Shown piece after piece: positions 18,125-26,065 of a stretch of DNA of 30,131 nucleotides. The position numbers were made by a program, and so were the translations under genes. Source of the DNA: Thiothrix sp. (lineage in GTDB: Bacteria > Pseudomonadota > Gammaproteobacteria > Thiotrichales > Thiotrichaceae). Each line of letters starts with the position of its first letter. The stretch's first letter is position 1. Below the pieces are notes generated by a model that made no database searches, was not told where the DNA came from, and was given only the letters and a program-made list of their open reading frames with translations. The DNA lies in assembly GCA_011375245.1 (NCBI GenBank), contig DRMA01000116.1:1-30131 (forward strand). The letters are read 5' to 3'.

Positions 18125-18130
18125 AACCAA

Positions 18131-19519
18131 TTACTCGTATTCTTCTCTGTATTTACGGATGATGTGTAAAGCAAGTACATTCAGCAATAAGGTAATGACA
18201 AATAAGCCTAACCCCAGTGCAAAAGCAGCCAATGTTTTAGGACTGTCAAACTCTTGATCCCCTGTTAGCAAAGTGACAATTTGTACCGTGACAGTAGTAA
18301 CCGCTTCCAATGGGTTGATAGTCAATTTAGCGGATAATCCTGCTGCCATAACCACAATCATCGTTTCACCAATTGCTCGTGACGCTGCCAGCAATACACC
18401 ACCAACAATACCTGGCAAAGCAGCAGGAATAACCACTTGTAGAATTGCCTCTGATTGAGTCGCCCCCATACCATACGCACCATCACGCATAGCTTGCGGG
18501 ACGGCTGAAATAACATCGTCCGATAAGGAAGAAACAAAGGGAATAATCATAATTCCCATCACTAAACCTGCGGCTAAGGCACTCTCAGAGGCAACACTTA
18601 ACCCCATGCTTTCGCCCACATCCCGTAAAAAAGGTGCAACGGTTAAGGCCGCAAAAAAACCATACACAACCGTAGGAATGCCTGCCAAAATTTCAAGCGT
18701 CGGTTTAGCAAAGGCACGAAAACGTTTGCTAGCATATTCTGATAAGTAGATCGCTGACATTAAGCCTAAAGGCACAGCAATCAATAAGGCAATCAGCGAT
18801 ATTAATAAAGTACCCAAAAATAACGGAATAGCACCGAAAGACCCTGAACCACCTACTTGATCAGCACGAATTGCCGTTTGCGGACTCCACTTCGTACCAA
18901 ACAAGAATTCACTAGCAGGAACTGATTGAAAGAAATGCAGGGATTCAAACAGCACAGAAAACACAATTCCAACCGTCGTTAATACAGCAATAGATGCACA
19001 GCCAATCATTGCCCAACGTACCACTGCTTCCACACGGTTTCTTGCGCGTGTTTCAGGTTTAATCATCCGCCAACTTAACAATAGACCTAGTAAAGCCGCC
19101 ACCAACACAACCACCGTTTTTGCTAAGCTACTAATATTGTGTAAGCGTTGGTAATGAATCGCCGCATTGCGCTTAACAAGATCAGTTTCATTGCTAATCT
19201 GTCCCGCCTCAATAATATTTTTGACCTCATTAATAATGAGACCCAGCTCATCATGGGTCTTTAATTGCATACTGTCTGGCAAGCCTGAAATCGTTAGTGA
19301 AGTAACCATAGAGGCACTAAAAGCAGACCAAAGAAACAGGATCAACAAGGCAGGAAGTCCTGCCCAAATAGCCACCATATAGCCATAATAATGCGGGCGT
19401 GAATGCAAGTTTCGCCGCCCCTTATGAAGCGTTGATACAGCAATCGAACGCTTATGACCGATAAAATAGCTGAAAATCAGCAAAGCGACTAAGGTAATTA
19501 AAAGAGTTTGAAACGGCAT
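18131..19519 (-). CDS. pstC: Phosphate ABC transporter permease PstC, long form
   Basis: PstC (462 aa) is the second permease of the Pst importer. The permease core spans about 230-455 and carries the EAA loop DGAYGMGATQSEAILQVVIP (346-365) followed by AASRAIGET. Ahead of it are extra helices at about 2-20, 46-70 and 132-150 with a 60-residue extracytoplasmic loop, a long N-terminus not found in E. coli PstC (319 aa) and matching what I recall as the DUF3708 type. It is long in step with PstA, so the pair probably evolved together. A GAGG lies about 9 nt before the ATG at 19519. It follows pstS after an 85-bp gap containing a stem-loop. Confidence 0.97.
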   Translation of the reverse strand: MPFQTLLITLVALLIFSYFIGHKRSIAVSTLHKGRRNLHSRPHYYGYMVAIWAGLPALLILFLWSAFSASMVTSLTISGLPDSMQLKTHDELGLIINEVKNIIEAGQISNETDLVKRNAAIHYQRLHNISSLAKTVVVLVAALLGLLLSWRMIKPETRARNRVEAVVRWAMIGCASIAVLTTVGIVFSVLFESLHFFQSVPASEFLFGTKWSPQTAIRADQVGGSGSFGAIPLFLGTLLISLIALLIAVPLGLMSAIYLSEYASKRFRAFAKPTLEILAGIPTVVYGFFAALTVAPFLRDVGESMGLSVASESALAAGLVMGIMIIPFVSSLSDDVISAVPQAMRDGAYGMGATQSEAILQVVIPAALPGIVGGVLLAASRAIGETMIVVMAAGLSAKLTINPLEAVTTVTVQIVTLLTGDQEFDSPKTLAAFALGLGLFVITLLLNVLALHIIRKYREEYE

Positions 19520-19548
19520 TTAACAAGCCTCGATCATTCTATTCGTTC

Positions 19549-19565
19549 GGCGAGCATCACTCGCC
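19549..19565 (-). promoter_or_regulatory. Stem-loop between pstS and pstC
   Basis: A perfect GC-rich 6-bp stem (GGCGAG/CTCGCC) with a 5-nt loop lies 39 bp after the pstS stop and 29 bp before pstC. No T-run follows on the minus strand, so it is unlikely to be a full terminator. It more likely blocks 3' exonucleases and raises pstS mRNA over pstCAB, as intercistronic hairpins do in other importer operons (inference). Confidence 0.5.
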
Positions 19566-19604
19566 TCTCTGAGAAATTATTTATGTGAAAAGCTATAATT
19601 ATAT

Positions 19605-20699
19605 TTATTCAGCATCGAGTTTCAGCAGGGCTAATCCTTGAGCAGATGTAGCCATTGCTTTACGTTTTGCAGGCTCTAATGGGATCAAGCCTTTTTCAGT
19701 CAAATACCCATCATCGCCCCATGCATCATCATGGGTGAACTCAGCGATAAATTCTTTAATACCAGGTACTTTACCAACATGATCATTTTTCACATAAAAA
19801 TAAAGTGGACGTGAAATGGGGTATGTTCCATCAGCAATGCTTTCAAATGAAATGGCAACGCCATCAATCGCTGCACCCTTCACCTTATCTGAATTCTGCT
19901 CAAGGAAACTAAAACCAAATATGCCGAGTGCCGCAGGATTTTTATCTAGTTTTTGTACAATAAGATTGTCATTTTCACCTGCTTCAATATAAGCACCATC
20001 TTCACGAACCGTATGACAAATCGTCTTGTATTTGTTTTTTAATGTCGTTGCTTTTGCTTTATCACCTGCTTGCTTTGCTGCTTTTGAGTCTGTTTTGAGT
20101 TGCTTAATCCAATCAAAAGTCTTACAGCCTCCTTCTAGTGCAAGTTCAGCAAATGCATCACGTGTGCCCGATGTGGGCGGAGGGCCTAATACTTCAATCT
20201 TAGTCGCGGGTAATGCAGAATTAACATCCTGCCATGTTTTATACGGGTTAGCGATTAACTCACCGTCTTTTTTACTAGGCACTTCTTTAACTAAAGCAAG
20301 GAAAATGTCACGACGGGTAAGCTTAAAATCAGGGGCTTTTTTAGCATTTGCAATGGTAATACCATCAAAACCAATATGCACTTCGGTGATTGCGTTAACA
20401 CCATTTGCTGCGCATTGCTCTACTTCACTTTTTTTAATACGACGCGACGAATTGGTAATATCGGGGGTATCAATACCACCGCCCGCACAAAACAATTTAA
20501 AACCACCGCCTGATCCCGTTGATTCAACTTTGGGTGTTTTAAACGTTGTTTTTTTACCGAAGATTTCAGCAACCACGGTTGAAAAAGGATAAACCGTTGA
20601 AGAACCAACAATCTCAATATGTGTACGCCCCGCTGCAAAACTACTGGTTGTAGCTCCTGTCACCAAAGCCATCGTGATGAGTAGTGATAACCTTTTCAT
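19605..20699 (-). CDS. pstS: Phosphate-binding periplasmic protein PstS
   Basis: PstS (364 aa) captures phosphate in the periplasm and delivers it to PstCA. A Sec signal peptide with a KR start and hydrophobic core ends near SSFAAG (cleavage around A22/A23), with no lipobox cysteine. Phosphate-contact loops are visible: GSSTVYPFS (32-40), STGSGGGF and PPPTSGTRDAF. A strong GGAGG lies about 10 nt before the ATG at 20699. It is the first gene of the pstSCAB-phoU-phoBR transcript and is preceded by four PhoB half-sites, so it should be strongly induced under phosphate starvation. Confidence 0.98.
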   Translation of the reverse strand: MKRLSLLITMALVTGATTSSFAAGRTHIEIVGSSTVYPFSTVVAEIFGKKTTFKTPKVESTGSGGGFKLFCAGGGIDTPDITNSSRRIKKSEVEQCAANGVNAITEVHIGFDGITIANAKKAPDFKLTRRDIFLALVKEVPSKKDGELIANPYKTWQDVNSALPATKIEVLGPPPTSGTRDAFAELALEGGCKTFDWIKQLKTDSKAAKQAGDKAKATTLKNKYKTICHTVREDGAYIEAGENDNLIVQKLDKNPAALGIFGFSFLEQNSDKVKGAAIDGVAISFESIADGTYPISRPLYFYVKNDHVGKVPGIKEFIAEFTHDDAWGDDGYLTEKGLIPLEPAKRKAMATSAQGLALLKLDAE

Positions 20700-20729
20700 T
20701 ATTTTTTGCCTCCATCATTTCAAAGTATG

Positions 20730-20768
20730 AAGACAGCATAAAACAGTAATATGACAGCTTTATGACAA
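20730..20768 (-). promoter_or_regulatory. Tandem Pho boxes and pstS promoter
   Basis: Read on the minus strand, four CTGTCAT-like heptamers follow one another: TTGTCAT, CTGTCAT, CTGTTTT and CTGTCTT, spaced 4, 4 and 3 bp, matching the 11-bp period of PhoB binding. The first two (20751-20768) nearly equal the classic Pho box. TATGCT (20735-20740) stands 10 bp after them, where a -10 element is expected in PhoB-activated promoters that lack a -35. Confidence 0.9.
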
Positions 20769-20802
20769 GCCGTGACTCTATTGCTATTATTTTTGGACTG
20801 AA

Positions 20803-21219
20803 CTAATAGCGATACTGTAAAGCAACCGTATAAGCATCACCTTTTTTCTGAATAGTTGCCAATAGGTTTTTATTAACCTTATTGGCAATCAATGCCCCCG
20901 TAAACGCACCTGCAATATCAGCCAGCAAATCTTTCTCATTAAAAATGCCACTACCATCATCACTCTTATCATTAGCATCCATTATTTCTTTAATCAATCC
21001 TGGCACAGTACCAAGAGCAGTACCATAGGCAATACGTTTTGTGTCAGAATCCAATTTTTTATGTAATATCGTTTCAGCAATATAGCCTGTTACTACTGAG
21101 ACTCCATAATGAATGGCTTTGTCATTGTCGGCATAGGATCCACTACACAATAATAACACCGTGAATAAAAGACCATACTGCCTTCTTAAAACATTTATTT
21201 TTTTACCCATAAATAACAT
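20803..21219 (-). CDS. Small exported YfiM/DUF2279-like protein
   Basis: A 138-aa protein of unknown function. A signal peptide (hydrophobic core about 16-25) should be cut after SYA (A30); the cysteine in it is not in a proper lipobox. The mature part shows the pattern DKAIH (33-37), KEIMD (77-81), G-x-F-x-x-KDLLADIAGAFTGA (about 91-109), which resembles the YfiM/DUF2279 family of small periplasmic proteins and lipoproteins; this is by memory of the motif. Glycine-rich helical segments suggest membrane association. The ATG at 21219 was chosen; a GTG at 21231 and an ATG at 21210 are also possible. It is on the same strand as pstS, whose Pho boxes lie just beyond its stop, so it has its own promoter. 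Confidence 0.75.
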   Translation of the reverse strand: MLFMGKKINVLRRQYGLLFTVLLLCSGSYADNDKAIHYGVSVVTGYIAETILHKKLDSDTKRIAYGTALGTVPGLIKEIMDANDKSDDGSGIFNEKDLLADIAGAFTGALIANKVNKNLLATIQKKGDAYTVALQYRY

Positions 21220-21544
21220 AGCAATGCCCACTCGGTTAGTTTATCTAAAGACCACTATAAGAAGCATAGCCGTTCAAGGTGCTTTCTGTGATAATAATAA
21301 CGTATTTCAGCATTAGAAAAAGGGTGGAATACACTGATGAGTATCAACAAAAATAGCCACTACCTTGTCACTATAGATGTTCAGATAATTGCGTTCACAG
21401 ATTAGAAGCATGTTTGAGCGTAGCGAGTTCCTGCTGATTTAAAAATAATCCACATGACTGGCTGACTTCGTTAGTGTGAATATAATTATCTGAACATCTA
21501 TAAATCATACCTAACACAACAACTAACCGCTGCTGAGACTGTCC
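21220..21544. other. Divergent spacer between the DUF2279-like gene and recC
   Basis: About 325 bp between two divergent genes. It is mostly occupied by the 131-bp inverted-repeat element at 21372-21502. No clear recC promoter or Shine-Dalgarno is visible, and no further gene is seen. Confidence 0.6.
21372..21502. mobile_element. 131-bp MITE-like element with terminal inverted repeats
   Basis: A perfect 19-bp inverted repeat (TATAGATGTTCAGATAATT at 21372-21390; its complement at 21484-21502) continues inward after three mismatches into TTCACA (21394-21399)/TGTGAA (21475-21480), giving 28-bp ends matching at 25 positions. The 75-bp centre has no open frame. This structure fits a non-autonomous miniature transposable element or an internally deleted insertion sequence. 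Outer TA dinucleotides would allow a TA-duplicating transposase, but they are part of the symmetry and so prove nothing. Confidence 0.65.
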
Positions 21545-24500
21545 ATGTTTGTATTACACACCTCTAATAAAATAGATAATTTACTGGAACATATCAGTCA
21601 GATATTAGCTACACCGCTAGACAATCCGCTTGCCAAAGAAGTCTTTCTCATACAAAGCCAAGGCATGGAACGTTGGTTGTCACAACAACTTGCACAACGA
21701 TTTGGTGTATGGGCTAATTTTGACTATCTGTTTCCAGGTAATTTCTTTAATACCATGGCAGAAGCCTTAGGCATTGATTTACACAATCAGGAATTCGGGC
21801 GTGATGCTTTATTATGGCGAGTTGAGCATTTATTGCGTGATTTAGATAAGCCTGTTTATGCATCACTCCAAAAATACCTACAAGGCTACTCCGTTGAAAT
21901 GAAACGCTTTCAACTCGCTCAGCAATTAGCCTATTTATATGATCAATACCAGTTTATGCGCCCTGATTGGGTAGAAAATTGGCAAGCAGGGCAATTAAAT
22001 ACCGAACAAAAAACCGAACAGTGGCAACAAGCTTTTTGGCTAAAACTCACAGAAGATGCCGAGGGTGAAAGTCATGCGCAACTTTGGTTGCAAGCCATGA
22101 AAAACTTACAAAACCTTTCAGCAGAAGACATTGCCACAAAGCTCCCTCAACGGGTTTCCGTGTTTGGTATTAATACCATGTCACCGTTTTATTTAAGTTT
22201 TCTCCAACATTTATCCGCAGTCATTGATGTGCATTTTTACTTACTCAATCCCTGTGCAGCCTATTGGGCCGATATTGAAACCAAGCGACAACAAGTTAGA
22301 AATAAACAAGACGGTGACTCTCTTACCATTGCTAATCCCTTATTAGCCTCACTAGGGCAACAAGGACGGGACTTTCAAAGCTTATTACTTGATTTAACCG
22401 AATTCACCGTTGATATTGATAGCTTTGAAGAACATGAACCCAGCAGCATTCTCCAATATGTTAAAAATGATATTTTAAATAACACCATCGAACAACATCG
22501 CTTACCCTACGATGACAGCATCCATTTCCACAGTTGTCATTCGCGCATTCGTGAAATTGAAGTTGTCAAAGACCAATTACTTCATGCCTTCACTGAAAAC
22601 CCTCGTTTAAGCTTGCGTGATGTAGTGATTATGGCACCTGACATTCAAGAATACACACCGTATATTTCGGCGGTTTTTGATCCAAAAACCTATGCTATTG
22701 CCGATAAAAGTGGTCGTGCTAATAACGCCGTATTAGATGTATTTTTACGTTTTCTGAGTATTAGCCAAAGCCGTTTAGCATGGGAAAGTGTCTTAGATTT
22801 ACTTGAAGAACCGCTGATTTATCGTCAATTTGACTTACAAGAAAGCGACTTACCCTTAATTCGTCACTGGATCACGAGCACACAAATTCGCTGGGGAGAT
22901 TCCGCTGAACATCGTAAGCAACTGGGAGTTATCGACTTTAAAGAAAACACATGGCAAGCAGGTCTAGAGCGTTTATTAATGGGTGTTGCTACCGCTAATG
23001 ATGATTTTAGCGACCGTATTTTACCCTATACCGATATTGAAGGCTCACAAGCACAAGCATTAGGTGGTTTTTATGATTTTTATCATTTACTCACTAGCGT
23101 CATGGGACAACTCAATAAACCGTGTAACTTAGAAACATGGGGACAACGCTTACGTCGTATTGCTAATAACTTGCTCTTTATTGATGAGGATTTTTCCGCT
23201 CAACGTGAAGCCTTGCATGACTTATTTGCCAAACTAGAATCCTTTACGATTTTCCATCAAGACGCACTCAGTCTTGGGGTGATTGTCAATTATCTTGATA
23301 GTATGGCGAATGAGCAACGCCATTCAACAGGCTTTTTACGTGGGCAAATGACGTTTTGTTCCATGCTACCGATGCGCGCCATTCCGTTCAAAGTTATAGT
23401 ATTACTTGGTATGAATGAAGGCGTTTTCCCTAAGCTTGATAAAAATTCAGCATTTGATTTATTGGATAATGATTTTCGTAAAGGTGATCGTTCTCGTCGT
23501 GGTGATGAACGCTATCAATTTTTAGAAATATTAATTTCAGCACAAGAACGCTTGATTATTACTTACATCGGACAGTCACTAAAAGATAATACCACTATTC
23601 CTCCCTCGATTGTTCTTGCCGAACTACAAGAAGTGTTACACAACCATTACGGAGTTTCAGCCGACAAGTTACTCACTCGACACCCCTTACAAGCCTTTAA
23701 TCAACGTTATTTTGCCCCCAACAATGCTGATAATGCTCATGATGATACAACACTCTTTAGCTATGCCAGCAAAGCCTGTGATATTGCCAAGCATGTACAA
23801 CAAGCCGCAAAAAAAACACGTTCACAAACAGCCCCCTTATGGTGGCAAGAAAAGCTTGTGATTGAACCACCTGAAATCATTGATTTACATGATTTATTTG
23901 ATTTCTTTCATGATCCACAACGTCATTTTTTGCACAAACAATTACAGCTTCAACCACAAAGCATTGAGCAACGTACTGAAGATCATGAGCCATTTGCCAT
24001 CGAAGGTTTAAATCAATATGCCATTCATCAAGAATGGATTGCACGTCGTTTAGAGGGAAAAACAGATGACGACGCTTTTCTGCAACGCCTACTCTCACAA
24101 GGACGTTGGCTCAGTTGTCAGCCAGGCATGTTGGAATTTTCCCGTCATCAGGCAGACATTGATGCCTTTGTTGAAAAGATTGAAAACAAGGCCGTTGGAC
24201 AACGCTTAGCAGCACATGCTGTCGATATGCAAGTGGGTGACTATCGTATGGTAGGAAAATTAAACAACTGCTATGAACAAGCAAGTTTGTTTTATCGTTA
24301 TGCTGATACTAAGGTATCAGATGTCATGCAAGCATGGTTGCATCATTTATTATATCAACAGTTTCAGCATACACATGGGCATAAACCAAAGGATAAAGAA
24401 ACCTGTTTAATTACCAAAGATATCGAGTGGGATTTTATACCCTCCCATCAGCAAGAGGCTGAGCAGCATTTAACACACCTGATTCAATACTATCTACAAG

Positions 24501-24745
24501 GTCAGTCACACCCCAATACGCTCTTATTACCTGCCAGTTATGCATGGTATACACAAAAAATAGCGTCAAAAGCACGTACTAAACCGTTACAAAAAGCCAA
24601 AGCCGCTTTTGAAAAAGCCGTCAAATACGACAAAAGCTGGCAATTACTCTATAGTAATGAAGCTAGTGAACTATTGCTCAACGAACAATTTGAAGCAATT
24701 TCAGAGAGCCTAATGCGCCCTATATGGGAGGCTAAAAAAATATAA
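21545..24745 (+). CDS. recC: Exodeoxyribonuclease V gamma subunit RecC
   Basis: RecC (1066 aa; E. coli 1122) is the scaffold and Chi-recognition subunit of RecBCD, which resects double-strand ends and loads RecA. The N-terminus FVLHTSNKIDNLL and the following IQSQGMERWLSQQLAQRFG match RecC; the helicase fold lacks a Walker A, as expected. Further landmarks are VFGINTMSPFYLSFLQHL, LNPCAAYWADI and, in the C-terminal inactive nuclease-like domain, FFHDPQRHFLHKQL with EPFAIEGLNQYAIHQEW. The residues that read Chi cannot be used here to predict the local Chi sequence. It is followed convergently by the thioredoxin-like gene with a 13-bp gap. No strong ribosome site is seen before the ATG. Confidence 0.97.
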   Translation: MFVLHTSNKIDNLLEHISQILATPLDNPLAKEVFLIQSQGMERWLSQQLAQRFGVWANFDYLFPGNFFNTMAEALGIDLHNQEFGRDALLWRVEHLLRDLDKPVYASLQKYLQGYSVEMKRFQLAQQLAYLYDQYQFMRPDWVENWQAGQLNTEQKTEQWQQAFWLKLTEDAEGESHAQLWLQAMKNLQNLSAEDIATKLPQRVSVFGINTMSPFYLSFLQHLSAVIDVHFYLLNPCAAYWADIETKRQQVRNKQDGDSLTIANPLLASLGQQGRDFQSLLLDLTEFTVDIDSFEEHEPSSILQYVKNDILNNTIEQHRLPYDDSIHFHSCHSRIREIEVVKDQLLHAFTENPRLSLRDVVIMAPDIQEYTPYISAVFDPKTYAIADKSGRANNAVLDVFLRFLSISQSRLAWESVLDLLEEPLIYRQFDLQESDLPLIRHWITSTQIRWGDSAEHRKQLGVIDFKENTWQAGLERLLMGVATANDDFSDRILPYTDIEGSQAQALGGFYDFYHLLTSVMGQLNKPCNLETWGQRLRRIANNLLFIDEDFSAQREALHDLFAKLESFTIFHQDALSLGVIVNYLDSMANEQRHSTGFLRGQMTFCSMLPMRAIPFKVIVLLGMNEGVFPKLDKNSAFDLLDNDFRKGDRSRRGDERYQFLEILISAQERLIITYIGQSLKDNTTIPPSIVLAELQEVLHNHYGVSADKLLTRHPLQAFNQRYFAPNNADNAHDDTTLFSYASKACDIAKHVQQAAKKTRSQTAPLWWQEKLVIEPPEIIDLHDLFDFFHDPQRHFLHKQLQLQPQSIEQRTEDHEPFAIEGLNQYAIHQEWIARRLEGKTDDDAFLQRLLSQGRWLSCQPGMLEFSRHQADIDAFVEKIENKAVGQRLAAHAVDMQVGDYRMVGKLNNCYEQASLFYRYADTKVSDVMQAWLHHLLYQQFQHTHGHKPKDKETCLITKDIEWDFIPSHQQEAEQHLTHLIQYYLQGQSHPNTLLLPASYAWYTQKIASKARTKPLQKAKAAFEKAVKYDKSWQLLYSNEASELLLNEQFEAISESLMRPIWEAKKI

Positions 24746-24758
24746 GCCTCTACTCTTA

Positions 24759-25328
24759 TTATTTTTTCTCAGGATTCACTAACTCAACTTCACCTTGATT
24801 AACAATAATTTGCTCCGCAAGCGTTTGCTTTAAAGTCGCAATATGCTTTGCTTTAATGGTACGAATATAATTACGCAGTTCAGCTAATGAAATACCACCT
24901 GTTTGCAATGCTTTTAAATCACCCTCAGGTGAAAAAACTAAATACGTTGGTACTCCCGACAATCTTTTTTTTGCCACCTTATTAAGATAAGCATCAAAAT
25001 CAACAATATCTATTAATAACGTTGGAAAATCAATATCAAAACGTTTGACGACTTGTTTCGTCTTAGCAATATTTTCATCCAACGAAATTCCTACTAAGGT
25101 TGCATCAGAAAATGTTTTCTGCGCCTTAACCATTTCAGGCATTGTTTTCATACAAATAGCACACTTAGAATGCCATGCTTCAACAATCGTCCATTTACCA
25201 TTGCCTACATAGTCAGAAAGTTGAACAGATTTGCCATTAATTGTTGTCATTGTTGAAGCAAACGCACCTGCCGAAAGAGAGCCAAAGAGAAAAAGGCTGG
25301 CCAAGGTCGTTTTCATGTTTCTGGTCAT
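24759..25328 (-). CDS. Exported thioredoxin-fold (TlpA/ResA-like) protein
   Basis: A 189-aa periplasmic thioredoxin-like protein. A signal peptide (hydrophobic core about 9-22) should be cleaved after AFA (A24). The fold follows: SVQLSDYVGNGKWTIVEAWHSKCAICMKTMPE carries the CxxC redox pair C56/C59, and the cis-proline is P127 in SGVPTYLVF. The usual tryptophan before the first cysteine is a lysine, so its redox behaviour may differ from TlpA. Partner proteins cannot be told; there is no cytochrome or DsbD gene nearby. It occupies the recC-recB interval on the opposite strand. The ATG at 25328 has only a weak TTGGAT upstream; the ATG at 25316 is an alternative start. Confidence 0.88.
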   Translation of the reverse strand: MTRNMKTTLASLFLFGSLSAGAFASTMTTINGKSVQLSDYVGNGKWTIVEAWHSKCAICMKTMPEMVKAQKTFSDATLVGISLDENIAKTKQVVKRFDIDFPTLLIDIVDFDAYLNKVAKKRLSGVPTYLVFSPEGDLKALQTGGISLAELRNYIRTIKAKHIATLKQTLAEQIIVNQGEVELVNPEKK

Positions 25329-25546
25329 AAGTTACATCCAAATGTTTCAATTTTTATTTGTCGAGTAGAGCATAGAATTACTTATAATATATAAGAGCAA
25401 AGTCTATTACTTCTAGCTACTATCCTACATAGCATTTAAGTTAAATCAGAAGAAGAGTAATGAAAGAGAGAGATAAAAACAAAAGTGCAAAAAAAAACCA
25501 ATAAAACGACTAGCAAAAATACTTCTAACAAAATAATAAAGACGTT

Positions 25547-25619
25547 GTAGGGCGGATAAGGTACGCCATCCGCCGCATGGCTATGTAGCATGGTGGATGG
25601 CGTACCTTATCCACCCTAC
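25547..25619. repeat. 73-bp hairpin repeat
   Basis: Two 28-bp arms (25547-25574 and 25592-25619) are reverse complements at 26 of 28 positions, around a 17-nt loop. The arms begin GTAGGGCGGATAAGGTACGC, clearly richer in G+C than the surrounding spacer. The GTAGGGTGGAT-type hairpin resembles dispersed palindromic repeats I recall from many proteobacterial genomes, probably mobilised in trans. One of the two mismatches is a G-U wobble in plus-strand RNA. Confidence 0.8.
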
Positions 25620-25975
25620 GAAGTTATACTTTATTTGTTAAAATAATTATAATCATCTGCTTATCGTTACCAATGGCTCTTTCAAAACACTAAATTTAAT
25701 AGGAATATAGACTAAATTTTACGGTTATTAAAATATATTTTAGCTTATTTTATAATGCAATATTATAACCACATTACTTATTCAGCTTTCATGTTAATAC
25801 AAAATATATGGTTAGTTTTAATTTCACTATTAATTTCACATTGAAAAAAATTAATTTATTTTCATCCTTACACGAAAAAACTAAGTTCCCCTATAACCTA
25901 CTGATTTTATGTGCATAAAAATTACCACATCACGACAGGCCATCACACATAAACCACCTATGTGCTTGGTTTTCA

Positions 25976-26065
25976 TTATTTTTGTTTCATCATCCTGTAA
26001 GCCCCACTTATGATATAAATCATAGCTACTGCTAAAATAATAACACCCTCTTTAATAAATAGCAT
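25976..26065 (-). CDS. Possible 29-aa single-pass membrane microprotein
   Basis: An ATG at 26065 opens a 29-codon frame ending in TAA. The peptide has MLFIKEGVII, then an uninterrupted hydrophobic stretch (about residues 8-20, containing ILAVAMIYII), then a basic tail ending RMMKQK. This layout is typical of bacterial membrane microproteins. No Shine-Dalgarno is seen, and a frame this short occurs easily by chance in AT-rich DNA. A 6-bp hairpin (25946-25964) lies just past its stop but has no T-run. Confidence 0.3.
   Translation of the reverse strand: MLFIKEGVIILAVAMIYIISGAYRMMKQK

Noticed and set aside
20026..20592. 188-codon open frame antisense to pstS
   Set aside because: It lies wholly opposite a well-conserved gene, resembles no family and arises from pstS codon usage.
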